From positions 1 to 64,000 of IMG/VR virus record IMGVR_UViG_3300042486_001336: DNA of 64,000 nt; one strand, written 5' to 3'. The translations under genes were made by a program, and so were the position numbers. A model generated the notes under the pieces. It was not told where the DNA came from. It did not search any database and saw only the letters and a program-made list of their open reading frames with translations. Within the stretch, counting starts at the first letter, position 1, and each line of letters starts with the position of its first letter. Shown here in pieces: positions 56,142-63,913 of the stretch. The DNA is from a virus.

Positions 56142-56791
56142 AAGTTTTGCTTTTAACAGTTTGTTCGGCTCGTCATCAAAACTTTACTGAAAAGCTTTAT
56201 AATGAAATTTTGTTACATTGCAAACATGAATGTAAGATTGCATATCTTGATAATAGTTGCGAAGGAGACTTTCAAAGTGAGGCATTTTTTAATGCATGTT
56301 ATAATAAAACACACCATATTATCACTGAACTTGAGGCTTTGCAATATGGTGATGCACTCATATATCTAGATAGTGATATATGCGTAAGAGGCAACATAGT
56401 AACTACAATGTTAGAAGAACTTGGAGACTCTCATATTGCATTTCAACAAGATAGCAAAAACGCATTATGTGCCGGACTTTTTGTATGTCGGGTATGTCCT
56501 GAAACTATTAACTTTTTTAATAATGTAAAAGAAGCTCTCATTTGTAATAAAGAATATTATGCAGCAAAGGAATGTGACCAAACTGTAATAAATGAGATGT
56601 TACCGCATTCAGGTTTAAAATATATTCCACTTAGTCTCAAATTTACGACATATGGCAATCTAGAACTCGGCCTTTGGAGTCCAGATTCTCCGCATTTTGT
56701 TTTAGATAGTGATGCCTTAGCATTTCATGCAAATTTTACAGTAGGGTTGCATAATAAAACACAATTGTTGAATTTAGTACGATCACAATAG
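56138..56791 (+). CDS. Glycosyltransferase (GT-A-like, DxD)
   Basis: 217 residues. VLLLTVCSARHQNFTEKLYN at the front and DALIYLDSDICVRGNI with DxD; later ECDQTVINEMLPHSGLKYIP and SDALAFHANFTVG. Pattern of nucleotide-diphospho-sugar transferases. Acceptor unknown; together with the neighbouring genes it should build or decorate a short glycan. Confidence 0.75.
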   Translation: MKVLLLTVCSARHQNFTEKLYNEILLHCKHECKIAYLDNSCEGDFQSEAFFNACYNKTHHIITELEALQYGDALIYLDSDICVRGNIVTTMLEELGDSHIAFQQDSKNALCAGLFVCRVCPETINFFNNVKEALICNKEYYAAKECDQTVINEMLPHSGLKYIPLSLKFTTYGNLELGLWSPDSPHFVLDSDALAFHANFTVGLHNKTQLLNLVRSQ

Positions 56792-56794
56792 TTG

Positions 56795-56823
56795 TGTACA
56801 AATAAGTAGATTTGGTGTATAAT
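56795..56823 (+). promoter_or_regulatory. Early sigma70-type promoter before the tmRNA
   Basis: TGTACA (56795-56800), 17 bp, TATAAT (56818-56823). It resembles the uvsE promoter including the TACATCATG that follows, and should transcribe the tmRNA 200 bp downstream. Confidence 0.78.
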
Positions 56824-56828
56824 ACATC

Positions 56829-57018
56829 ATGATGCCAAGATTGAGACTTGTTCGTATTAGTGAATTTAATACACTTGGTCAATTGGCACGTAAATTTCAT
56901 GCAAGATGCGTTTACTTGGATGTATCCTAGTGATGTACCAACTGTTTGTAAACAATATTGGTCATGGGGAGGTCTAGATGATAATATACATAATGAGATA
57001 AATAAAATAATAACTTAA
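56829..57018 (+). pseudogene. Chimeric gene fragment (uvsE start joined to glycosyltransferase end)
   Basis: The first 12 codons (MMPRLRLVRISE) copy the beginning of uvsE (MTPRLGLVCISE). The frame then joins EFNTLGQLARKF, a copy of the 55.5 kb glycosyltransferase C-terminus. A frameshift ends the first frame at 56930 and the rest (YPSDVPTVCKQYWSWGGLDD) lies in another frame up to 57018. The junction sits at AGTGAA, present in both parents. Confidence 0.75.
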
Positions 57019-57020
57019 AC

Positions 57021-57347
57021 GGGTGTGACATGGTTTCGACATGACATTTGAAGCAATATATGCAATGCACAGTCTGCACGACTCTAAGTGCAAGAGAAAA
57101 ACGAAAAAGATACACTAGCTCTCGCGGCATAACCGCACCAACGCATCAACTCCGATAACATGCGTTGGTACAGAGTAGGGTCGGATAGTTGTATATCGAA
57201 AATATAATAGACTCATCGATTCGAATATTGATGCGGGATTGCTCGACAACAATCTAGGTTGTGATTGTCCTAACATCAATCAATAAATTGTAGAAGTATA
57301 TTGCCGAGAAGTCATGGACTGGAGTTCGATCCTCCACACATCCACCA
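57021..57347 (+). ncRNA. ssrA: tmRNA (ssrA), one-piece, phage-encoded
   Basis: 327 nt. The 5' end GGGTGTGACATGGTTTCGAC is tmRNA-like; GGGTGTG pairs with CACATCC at 57337-57343, followed by A and CCA. The T-arm is TGGAG TTCGATC CTCCA. The tag frame ends AAA-AAC-GAA-AAA-GAT-ACA-CTA-GCT-CTC-GCG-GCA-TAA, giving KNEKDTLALAA, with the stop in the loop of hairpin GCGG CATAA CCGC. The residues before it (probably QE or E) depend on the resume codon. It would rescue stalled ribosomes and mark products for ClpXP-type proteolysis. Confidence 0.93.
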
Positions 57348-57355
57348 TTTTTTTG

Positions 57356-57384
57356 TTTACAAATTGACGCTTTTAGGGTATAAT
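57356..57384 (+). promoter_or_regulatory. Early sigma70-type promoter for uvsE
   Basis: TTTACA (57356-57361), 17 bp, TATAAT (57379-57384); ATG 57390 follows after 5 bases. Confidence 0.82.
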
Positions 57385-57389
57385 ACATC

Positions 57390-58307
57390 ATGACACCACG
57401 ACTGGGACTAGTTTGCATAAGTGAAAGACTGACATACCAAAAGATCTCAGCAAAGACGATGACTCGCAAGCAGTTTGTAACTCTTGGTCGTGAGCGTGGG
57501 TTGCAAGTACTATCCGAGCGTATACTTCATAATTCGCAGCACATCTTGCGTACACTCCAGGCATGCATCGACTCAGGTGCTCGTCACTATCGTGTGTCGA
57601 GTTCAATTTTCCCGTTGCTTACTGATCATACGCTCGAGTTGCGCTACGACGACCTGCATGGGTTTGATGATATCGCAAGCAACCTTGCGAAGGCTGGTGA
57701 ATTTGCTCGGCAGCATGACATCACATGCAGCTCACATCCCGATCAGTTTAATGTCCTATCAAGTTATAACCCTGATGTTGTAGACAAGACTATTCGCGAA
57801 CTTGACCATCAGTCATATGTGCTTGATATGATGGGATGTAAAGCAAACTATAGTTCTCCAATGTGTCTGCATCTCAACAAGAGCCCTGACTTTAAGCGTG
57901 AAACTATTGGCGAGTATGTGTCTCGCTTTTGTGCAAATCTCGCCCGTTGTAGTCGTGGCGTTCGTCATCGACTTGTGTTAGAAAACGAAGACAAGGCATA
58001 CTGGAATTGCGAGAATCTCTACACACATTTTGCAGGGCATCTTCCACTCGTCTATGACAATCTTCATGACACGTGCAACCCGTCATGCGACTCGTCTCAA
58101 AGCATCTCTCGATTTCGCCAAAGTTGGGGAAAATATACTCCTGTGTTTCATTGGAGCGAAGGTATTGGCAGCACTCGTAGTCATACTGACTATGCAACCC
58201 ATCTCCCACATGTAGTCTCTGCAAATCGTGACGTCACCTGGGAAGTCGAACTCAAGGCAAAAGACAATGCAATTGCTCATATTCTGAGCACCTTTTTTGC
58301 CTCCTAA
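57390..58307 (+). CDS. uvsE: UV damage endonuclease UvsE/UvdE
   Basis: 305 residues. The TIM-barrel family pattern is clear: PRLGLVCISERLTYQKIS, HYRVSSSIFPLLTDHTLELR, ITCSSHPDQFNVLSSYNPDV, CLHLNKSPDFKRETIGEYVS, RLVLENEDKAYWNCENLYTH, LVYDNLHDTCNP and VFHWSEGIGSTRSHTDYATH. His and Glu residues in these segments bind the metals. It nicks 5' of UV photoproducts, giving the phage its own repair route. Base composition is less AT-rich than the neighbours, which may reflect transfer. Confidence 0.93.
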   Translation: MTPRLGLVCISERLTYQKISAKTMTRKQFVTLGRERGLQVLSERILHNSQHILRTLQACIDSGARHYRVSSSIFPLLTDHTLELRYDDLHGFDDIASNLAKAGEFARQHDITCSSHPDQFNVLSSYNPDVVDKTIRELDHQSYVLDMMGCKANYSSPMCLHLNKSPDFKRETIGEYVSRFCANLARCSRGVRHRLVLENEDKAYWNCENLYTHFAGHLPLVYDNLHDTCNPSCDSSQSISRFRQSWGKYTPVFHWSEGIGSTRSHTDYATHLPHVVSANRDVTWEVELKAKDNAIAHILSTFFAS

Positions 58308-58312
58308 AGGTC

Positions 58313-58428
58313 TGTTTCTCTATACGGGGCTTAACTTTGGGGACTTTTTTCACTTTTATGAAAAAAGTTGTGTACTTTTGCCGCGGTTTATGCTATAATA
58401 ACCATGTAAGCAACAATTCGATACCAGA
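58313..58428 (+). promoter_or_regulatory. Early promoter cassette, copy 4
   Basis: Cassette with CTTTTTTCAC and TGAAAAAAG inverted repeat, TGTACT (58371-58376), 17 bp, TATAAT (58394-58399), AACCATGTAAGCAACAATTC leader. Confidence 0.83.
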
Positions 58429-58677
58429 ATGACCAACGACGACAAACATTACGGAACAGTAGAGATCAAGATGTCAAATGGTGAGTATTTCACCACCGAA
58501 GTAGTAAAAGAAGGAGATAAGTTTATCACTGGAACGTTTACCAATACTAGACTTCTTCGCGACAAATGGGAAATAAGCATTGAGGAATACTACTCTCATC
58601 AAGAAGCTCTACAGGAACTTTATGAAATTCTTGAAGAGTATGCAAACTCGCCAGAAGCGCTGCTTCAATATGCCTAA
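58429..58677 (+). CDS. Small early protein
   Basis: 82 residues. HYGTVEIKMSNGEYFTTEVV at the front, acidic C-terminus (EALQELYEILEEYANSPEAL). First gene of cassette 4. Function unknown. Confidence 0.68.
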   Translation: MTNDDKHYGTVEIKMSNGEYFTTEVVKEGDKFITGTFTNTRLLRDKWEISIEEYYSHQEALQELYEILEEYANSPEALLQYA

Positions 58678-58699
58678 TAATAACCACGTAAGCAACAAT

Positions 58700-58849
58700 A
58701 TGATTGATATTAATACAGTACAAGGATTTTGGTATGATGGCAATACTCCAATTGCTAATCTCACGGATGGCAGAGAGGTGGTATTGAGTGAAGAAGATGC
58801 TCAGTTCATTTTGGATTGGAGTGCGTCAATAGCTAATAGAGTAGAGTAA
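58700..58849 (+). CDS. Small early protein
   Basis: 49 residues from ATG 58700: NTVQGFWYDGNTPIANLTDG. Preceded by AACCACGTAAGCAACAAT, a copy of the cassette leader without a promoter. Function unknown. Confidence 0.65.
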   Translation: MIDINTVQGFWYDGNTPIANLTDGREVVLSEEDAQFILDWSASIANRVE

Positions 58850-58858
58850 ATAATAATT

Positions 58859-59530
58859 ATGAACAAGCCAATCTTTGTAGTAGGAGACATTCATGGCAAG
58901 TGGGATGCGCTTTTTCTTAAGATAAAAGCTGGCGATATTCGTGATTTTGTCTTGATCGGTGTTGGTGACCTTGGAGTCGGTTTTAAACTCGAGAAGCAAC
59001 AGGATCGTCAGTTTGAATATATCAACACCTTTTTCAAAAGTCGAAACATCGATTTTTTAGGCATTCGCGGCAATCATGATGACCCAGCATATTTTGATGG
59101 AAAGATAAGCATGAGTAATTTCAAGTTGCTTCCAGATTATACATCAATGACTCTAGATGATAAAGAATTTTTGTTTGTTGGTGGCGCTGTCAGTGTCGAT
59201 CGACGTATGAGAGCACAGGGCATTTCATACTGGGCAGATGAAAAGTTTGTCTTGGATGTTTCTAAGATAAAGCGATGTGATGTACTCATTACGCACAGTG
59301 CTCCAACATGGAATGGACCGTGTGATAAGTCTGGAATCTCAGGTTGGTGTGATCGTGACTCTACTCTTTGGGATGAGTGTGTACAAGAACGCAAAGATCA
59401 TGATATACTTTTAAAACTTTGTGGTGCGAGTCGCCATTACGCTGGTCATTTTCATACCTCTTCTTCAGTTGACTTTGATGGATGTGTGAGTACAATATTA
59501 GACGAACTAGAAATCGGAGAAATAAGATGA
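58859..59530 (+). CDS. Calcineurin-like metallophosphoesterase
   Basis: 223 residues. Motifs FVVGDIHGKWDAL, GVGDLGVGF, GIRGNHDDPAYF, VLITHSAPTW and YAGHFHTSS are complete, so it should be active on phosphate esters. It differs from the 1.7 kb enzyme and is more like phage-type Ser/Thr phosphatases or diadenosine tetraphosphatases. Coupled to the next gene by ATGA. Confidence 0.86.
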   Translation: MNKPIFVVGDIHGKWDALFLKIKAGDIRDFVLIGVGDLGVGFKLEKQQDRQFEYINTFFKSRNIDFLGIRGNHDDPAYFDGKISMSNFKLLPDYTSMTLDDKEFLFVGGAVSVDRRMRAQGISYWADEKFVLDVSKIKRCDVLITHSAPTWNGPCDKSGISGWCDRDSTLWDECVQERKDHDILLKLCGASRHYAGHFHTSSSVDFDGCVSTILDELEIGEIR

Positions 59531-59820
59531 ATAAACAACTGACTATTGAAGAACTAAATAAAATTTTAGATTCATATATTGCATTGAAGCGCGTGATCGA
59601 CTCTGCAGTCGAAGTCGGGTGTTTAGACCCAGATGGTCCAATCTACAATACAGTTTGGAAAGCATTTGAAGATACAGTAGATATTATTGATCCATATAGT
59701 TGGATTATGTGGTACATCTATGACAATGATATGGGAGAAAAAGGTATGCTAGTAAAAATTGCCGATGAACAATTTTATATTGAAAATAGAAGAGATTTAT
59801 TGAAGGTGATGAATTCTTAA
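59527..59820 (+). CDS. Hypothetical protein
   Basis: 97 residues from ATG 59527. Helical with IIDPYSWIMWYIYDNDMGEK. No domain recognised; translationally coupled to the phosphoesterase. Confidence 0.65.
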   Translation: MNKQLTIEELNKILDSYIALKRVIDSAVEVGCLDPDGPIYNTVWKAFEDTVDIIDPYSWIMWYIYDNDMGEKGMLVKIADEQFYIENRRDLLKVMNS

Positions 59821-59823
59821 ATT

Positions 59824-60012
59824 ATGAATATTGTTATTGTAATTTTATTGGTCATTCATACTGCTTTGTGTATGATTGCTGGTTTTTGGATGGGTGTTAA
59901 TAAAACACATCGTGAAGCATATGAAAATGGTCATATGACTATTGAGCGTGTAGGTGATAAAAGAAATTATCGCTGGATCGAGACTCATAAAATAGGATAT
60001 GACTATGAATGA
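59824..60012 (+). CDS. Small membrane protein
   Basis: 62 residues: VIVILLVIHTALCMIAGFWM is one transmembrane helix with a charged tail (HMTIERVGDKRNYRWIETHK). It overlaps the next small gene by 8 bp. Confidence 0.65.
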   Translation: MNIVIVILLVIHTALCMIAGFWMGVNKTHREAYENGHMTIERVGDKRNYRWIETHKIGYDYE

Positions 60013-60094
60013 TTTAACCATAGTACTCTATTGTATTCTCATGACTTCACTTGCAATTGGCACACTTATAATTTTTGAAAAATACGACAAATGA
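60005..60094 (+). CDS. Tiny membrane peptide
   Basis: 29 residues: LTIVLYCILMTSLAIGTLII is a single transmembrane helix. Its stop overlaps the ATG of the GMP reductase-like gene (ATGA). Confidence 0.58.
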   Translation: MNDLTIVLYCILMTSLAIGTLIIFEKYDK

Positions 60095-61044
60095 AAACTG
60101 CATATCAATATAAAGACATATGTTTGCTGCCTCGCTATAGTAGCCTAAAGACTCGTCAAAGAGCTGAAGTTTCTACAGTATTTTTAGGATCACAATTTAA
60201 ATTGCCAGTTGTGCCTTCGAATATGGTATGTGTCATAAACGAATCACATGCAAAATGGCTGAGTGAGCATGGCTATTTCTATGTCATGCATCGTTTCGGT
60301 GTCGATAACCTTGAATTTGTTCGCGCTGCCCAAGGTTGGAAAACAGTCAGCATCAGCGTAGGTGTGCAAGAAGTTGACAAATATCTACTTGAGCAGATCG
60401 CAGCAGAAGATTTAAAGTTAGACTATGTCACAATCGACATTGCTCATGGTGATAGCATTCTTATGAAAGAGATGTTGAGTCATATTTCTTCGCTGTCTCT
60501 TGATACAAAAATTATTGCCGGCAATGTCTGCACTCCCGAAGGCTATCGCAGGCTTGTTGAATGGGGGGCAGATGCTGTAAAAGTTGGTATTGGCGGTGGA
60601 GGTGTGTGCAGCACAAAAAACAAAACTGGCTTTACTTTTCCAATGTATAGTTGTATCACACTCATTGATCGTGTGCGAGAACTCGATGATCCACCAATAA
60701 TTGCAGATGGCGGAGTTCGTGAGCATGCCGACATTGTAAAATCAATTCACGCCGGAGCAGAGATGGTTATGGTTGGTGGTCTATTTAGTCGATGTATTGA
60801 TTCACCGGCTGAAATGATTGACGGTCAAAAAGTTTATTTTGGAAGTGCTTCTCAATACAACAAGGGTGAATATCGAAACGTTGAAGGAGTTAAGCGTGCA
60901 CTAGATCTTGACACAATGACCTATGCAGAAAAATTGCTCGAGATAGAACAGGACCTTCAAAGTGCGGTTTCTTACTCCGGTGGAAGAAACTTACTTGATA
61001 TCCCGAGCGTAGAATCAATGCTCGTTACAAGTTGGGAGGCATAA
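60091..61044 (+). CDS. guaC: GMP reductase/IMP dehydrogenase-like enzyme
   Basis: 317 residues, no CBS domains. DICLLPRYSSLKTR opens the TIM barrel; KVGIGGGGVCSTKNKTGFTF then PMYS holds the catalytic Cys loop. GMP reductase has CTTRxKTGVGYP here, and the KTG after the loop is closer to GuaC than to IMPDH. PIIADGGVREHADIVKSIHA and MVMVGGLFSRC form the phosphate site. The reaction would convert GMP to IMP with NADPH (or IMP to XMP if IMPDH). A purine-shifting enzyme is rare in phages. Confidence 0.82.
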   Translation: MKTAYQYKDICLLPRYSSLKTRQRAEVSTVFLGSQFKLPVVPSNMVCVINESHAKWLSEHGYFYVMHRFGVDNLEFVRAAQGWKTVSISVGVQEVDKYLLEQIAAEDLKLDYVTIDIAHGDSILMKEMLSHISSLSLDTKIIAGNVCTPEGYRRLVEWGADAVKVGIGGGGVCSTKNKTGFTFPMYSCITLIDRVRELDDPPIIADGGVREHADIVKSIHAGAEMVMVGGLFSRCIDSPAEMIDGQKVYFGSASQYNKGEYRNVEGVKRALDLDTMTYAEKLLEIEQDLQSAVSYSGGRNLLDIPSVESMLVTSWEA

Positions 61045-61066
61045 ATTTGAAGGAGACCTTTATTAG

Positions 61067-61315
61067 ATGAAAAATGAAAAATGTTGGGAATGCAATGGCA
61101 CACTGCAGCGGGTGTTCGTCACCGAAACTTATGATGAACATGTTCTTGGTAGCATTACCATTAAAGACATTCCTATTCTTCGTTGCTGTTCATGCGGTGC
61201 CGAAGTAATCGGTGCAGATGGCAGCGCGTATATCGATGACACCATCGAAAGAGAATACAAGAAGCGAGGACTGCAACGTCAATACAGAACGTGGACCGAA
61301 ACTGTAGTAGAATAA
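61067..61315 (+). CDS. YgiT/MqsA-type zinc-finger protein
   Basis: 82 residues. CWECNGTLQ and LRCCSCGAEV form the two Cys pairs around a short beta segment with IKDIPILRC, as in the N-terminal domain of MqsA-type antitoxins. No helix-turn-helix follows, so it is not a full antitoxin. It has a good Shine-Dalgarno (GAAGGAG), unlike most genes here. Confidence 0.66.
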   Translation: MKNEKCWECNGTLQRVFVTETYDEHVLGSITIKDIPILRCCSCGAEVIGADGSAYIDDTIEREYKKRGLQRQYRTWTETVVE

Positions 61316-61319
61316 ACTT

Positions 61320-61520
61320 ATGAAAGAACTATATAGAATAGTAGAACGTATAGACGTTCCAACTGCTAGAACATACTATGCAATTCAAGAGAAGTTTCTT
61401 TGGTTTTGGATCACAGATTTTAGTTATGGAATTTGGGCAACAGCAGAAGCCGCAGAAGATATGGTTATAAAACTGATGAAAAACCCAAACAGAATAGTAA
61501 AAACATTTTCTTATGAGTGA
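61320..61520 (+). CDS. Small hypothetical protein
   Basis: 66 residues with YYAIQEKFLWFWITDFSYGI. Similar in plan to the gene at 62.7 kb (YRIV ... YYIQRKSLWMW), suggesting a small duplicated family. Overlaps the next gene by 8 bp. Confidence 0.62.
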   Translation: MKELYRIVERIDVPTARTYYAIQEKFLWFWITDFSYGIWATAEAAEDMVIKLMKNPNRIVKTFSYE

Positions 61521-61710
61521 AGATATAAAATACGAAGTGCTTTGGCTAAACAAAAATAAAGTGTTTAAAAATGCAATCTTTTTTGATCAGGACATTGCTT
61601 TAGATTTTTACGTTGAGAAACTAAAAATGGGAACAAAACCACAGATTAAACAGCATGTAACCGTTACAACGATACTACAATGCGCAGTCAATAAAATAGA
61701 TCATGAGTAA
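61513..61710 (+). CDS. Small hypothetical protein
   Basis: 65 residues (YEVLWLNKNKVFKNAIFFDQ). Unknown; overlaps both neighbours by 8 bp, so it is part of a coupled string of small genes. Confidence 0.6.
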   Translation: MSEDIKYEVLWLNKNKVFKNAIFFDQDIALDFYVEKLKMGTKPQIKQHVTVTTILQCAVNKIDHE

Positions 61711-62206
61711 TACACCGGACACAGATGCAAATCAAATCTTTCTAGGATTCAATCCAGATGAAGGTGACTATTTTGTGCCAGCAACAGTTGCTCGTAAGCT
61801 AGAACAGCAACGCGATGAAGCAGTCAACAACTATGAAACTGCTGTGCTACGAGAGCATCGTATGCAGGAGCAACTTGATACGCTTAAAGAATCAATTCTG
61901 GATTTGTCTCATCCCAATATGCAATTGCTGTTAGAAGAACGCAATGAGGTATGCAATCAACGGGATGCAGCATTTGAACGTTATAATGAAGCAGTTAAAC
62001 TTTACAATGCCGCAGTAATTGGCGCGAAGTTGATTGATAAGGATCTAAAGAAAGCAAAGAAAGATCTAAAGAAAGCAGAGAGTGAACGTGATAAGCTGGC
62101 GAAGGGTTTGAAAGACCTTATCAATTATGCAAACAGTTTCAAACCGTTCTTTAATCGCTATCAGAAAAGGCAAACTGCCGATACAAAAGGAGGCGATCAT
62201 GAGTGA
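61703..62206 (+). CDS. Coiled-coil protein
   Basis: 167 residues. Starts MSNTPDTDANQIFLGFN and then forms a long heptad region (VARKLEQQRDEAVNNYETAV; KDLKKAKKDLKKAESERDKL). It shares the MSxTxxTDA start and the LExxRDxA motif with the next gene, so the two are paralogues. Function unknown. Confidence 0.66.
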   Translation: MSNTPDTDANQIFLGFNPDEGDYFVPATVARKLEQQRDEAVNNYETAVLREHRMQEQLDTLKESILDLSHPNMQLLLEERNEVCNQRDAAFERYNEAVKLYNAAVIGAKLIDKDLKKAKKDLKKAESERDKLAKGLKDLINYANSFKPFFNRYQKRQTADTKGGDHE

Positions 62207-62555
62207 AACACTAGAAACAGACGCCCTATGGGATGCGCAAATTATGTCAGACACCCCATATCATGAAGCATGGGAAGAGATGTCAGAACATGCATGCAAA
62301 CTAGAACGCGAGCGCGACAATGCAATCGCAGAAGCGACCAATGCAGTCAATGATATTATCAGTGTGCGATGGAAACTAAAGCAAGCAAAAGAAACTACTG
62401 AGCGCTATCGACTTGATGCTAATCGTCTTGAAGCAGAGGTTATGATACTAAAGGAAAAACTCAAAGAGTATGATGATACATTAACCGTTTGCACCGATAA
62501 CTTTTCATGCAAGACATTTGTGCCGCAAAAGTGGGAACTGCCGCCCTATCAATGA
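62199..62555 (+). CDS. Coiled-coil protein, paralogue of the preceding gene
   Basis: 118 residues from ATG 62199, with a perfect Shine-Dalgarno AAAGGAGG 7 bases upstream. MSETLETDALWDAQ, then CKLERERDNAIAEATNAVND and LEAEVMILKEKLKEYDDTL. Overlaps the previous gene by 8 bp. Confidence 0.66.
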   Translation: MSETLETDALWDAQIMSDTPYHEAWEEMSEHACKLERERDNAIAEATNAVNDIISVRWKLKQAKETTERYRLDANRLEAEVMILKEKLKEYDDTLTVCTDNFSCKTFVPQKWELPPYQ

Positions 62556-62633
62556 GCTAAGCAGTGACCTTAACTGTTTACTGCATAACAAACTTTCACT
62601 GCACAGTAAAAACGATCAACCCTAGTAAAAATC

Positions 62634-62717
62634 ATGAGCAGCTCAGCAAAAAGTAAAGGTAGCGTGCCAACCGTTCAATGGTGGAAACATCTTCGAAAAT
62701 ATTGGAAGCGCGTTTAA
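62634..62717 (+). CDS. Microprotein MSSSAKSKG family, copy 1
   Basis: 27 residues: MSSSAKSKGSVPTVQWWKHL then RKYWKRV. A close copy starts at 63914, and both have conserved codons, so the peptide is real. Basic and Trp-rich, which suits membrane or nucleic-acid contact. Confidence 0.65.
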   Translation: MSSSAKSKGSVPTVQWWKHLRKYWKRV

Positions 62718-62736
62718 AACAAGCGTGTACGCGCTG

Positions 62737-63033
62737 ATGGGAAAAAACAAACACAAGAATAAACTTATGCCAAAATACAGAATCGTAAGAGACTATCGCG
62801 ACAGAAACACAAAACTGTCACATGAAAAATACTATATTCAACGCAAGTCGTTATGGATGTGGAATGACATTGACCCATTTGACGTCGACTCGAGTTTTTA
62901 CAGAAGCGGTAAAAGATGGGACACGTTTGAAGAGGCACTCGAGGTATACACGAAGATCGAAGAGATTGAGGCTCTCAAGTGTCGCGGATTAGAGGTTGTG
63001 TGGCCAAAACCACGCCCAGAATGGCCTTGCTGA
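62737..63033 (+). CDS. Small hypothetical protein
   Basis: About 98 residues from ATG 62737 (62767 is an alternative). YRIVRDYRDRNTKLSHEKYY and KSLWMWNDIDPFDVDS; acidic helix FEEALEVYTKIEEIEAL. Related in plan to the gene at 61.3 kb. Confidence 0.62.
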   Translation: MGKNKHKNKLMPKYRIVRDYRDRNTKLSHEKYYIQRKSLWMWNDIDPFDVDSSFYRSGKRWDTFEEALEVYTKIEEIEALKCRGLEVVWPKPRPEWPC

Positions 63034-63039
63034 GGTCAT

Positions 63040-63152
63040 TTTCTCTATACGGGGACACCGTCCGGGACCTTTTTTCACTTTTATGAAAAAAGTTGTGTAC
63101 TTTTGTCGCGGTTTATGCTATAATAACCATGTAAGCAACAATTCGATACCAA
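63040..63152 (+). promoter_or_regulatory. Early promoter cassette, copy 5
   Basis: CTTTTTTCAC and TGAAAAAAG inverted repeat, TGTACT (63096-63101), 17 bp, TATAAT (63119-63124), AACCATGTAAGCAACAATTC leader; nearly the same as copy 4 over more than 80 bp. Confidence 0.83.
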
Positions 63153-63404
63153 ATGAAACTGATTAAAACAGCACCGCAACAAGAAGCAACCTACAAGGTA
63201 GGAGACGAAATCGTCCTCCAATATTCGATGTTCGACGGTCGTACCTCTGAATGCAAGCGCAAATCCATGACAGTCACCAAAGTCAACAAAATCACCCTCA
63301 TCGCTGAAGACAAATTTGGCAACTGGCTCAGACTTGACCCTCGCGAAGACGAAATCACCACTCGTGCTCAACTCATCAAAGAGTTGAACGACTCGATCGA
63401 CTAA
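63153..63404 (+). CDS. Small early protein, SH3/KOW-like
   Basis: 83 residues. Beta-rich: YKVGDEIVLQYSMFDGRTSE and MTVTKVNKITLIAEDKFGNW. A small barrel fold is likely. First gene of cassette 5. Confidence 0.66.
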   Translation: MKLIKTAPQQEATYKVGDEIVLQYSMFDGRTSECKRKSMTVTKVNKITLIAEDKFGNWLRLDPREDEITTRAQLIKELNDSID

Positions 63405-63439
63405 GAAACTAACCACGTAAGCAACAAACCACACCACCT

Positions 63440-63742
63440 ATGAAAACAGCATCGCTCAGCGTACAAGACATCAATACAGCCATCATCTCTGGAGGCTTTG
63501 CAAATGATGATCTCAATAGCATAATCCAAGCCATCACCTTTGCCCGCACTCGCCTTGCTCAAAAGACCAAAGCTTCTCTTCATATCGGCGACAATGTTCA
63601 ATTTACAAACCCACGAAGTGGAGGTGCGACCACTGGACATGTTGTCAAGATTGCCGTTAAGTTTGTCACGGTTCAAACTAGTGGCGGTCGATGGAAAGTT
63701 CCGGCGAGCATGTTGTCTAAAATCGATGCAGTTCTTAAATAA
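63440..63742 (+). CDS. Small early protein with C-terminal KOW-like barrel
   Basis: 100 residues. Helical front (LNSIIQAITFARTRLAQKTK), then SLHIGDNVQFTNPRSGGATT and GHVVKIAVKFVTVQTSGGRW ending KVPASMLSKID. The same pattern (helix, GDxVxF, WxVPASML) recurs in T4-like phages. Preceded by the promoter-less leader AACCACGTAAGCAACAAACC. Function unknown. Confidence 0.7.
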   Translation: MKTASLSVQDINTAIISGGFANDDLNSIIQAITFARTRLAQKTKASLHIGDNVQFTNPRSGGATTGHVVKIAVKFVTVQTSGGRWKVPASMLSKIDAVLK

Positions 63743-63768
63743 ATCTAACCATTACACTCGATAAATCT

Positions 63769-63912
63769 ATGAAAGAAGACAAACAAAAGCTGTTTGAAGA
63801 GAGCTTCAAGCTCTTCGAAAAATGTTGTGATATTGTTGATAAGGTCCTGGAAGAGAGACGCGCAGGTGCTTATGATGAGCAAATGAAAATAGTTCGTAAG
63901 GAACTCCGATAG
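63769..63912 (+). CDS. Small charged helical protein
   Basis: 47 residues: QKLFEESFKLFEKCCDIVDK then VLEERRAGAYDE. Unknown. Confidence 0.6.
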   Translation: MKEDKQKLFEESFKLFEKCCDIVDKVLEERRAGAYDEQMKIVRKELR

Positions 63913-63913
63913 T

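Noticed and set aside
61067-61315. Toxin-antitoxin pair with MqsA-like antitoxin
   Set aside because: The zinc-finger part is present but no DNA-binding domain and no toxin-like neighbour was found.
58313-63152. Promoter cassettes as insertion-sequence ends or attachment sites
   Set aside because: No transposase or integrase lies between copies and the repeats are direct and promoter-centred.
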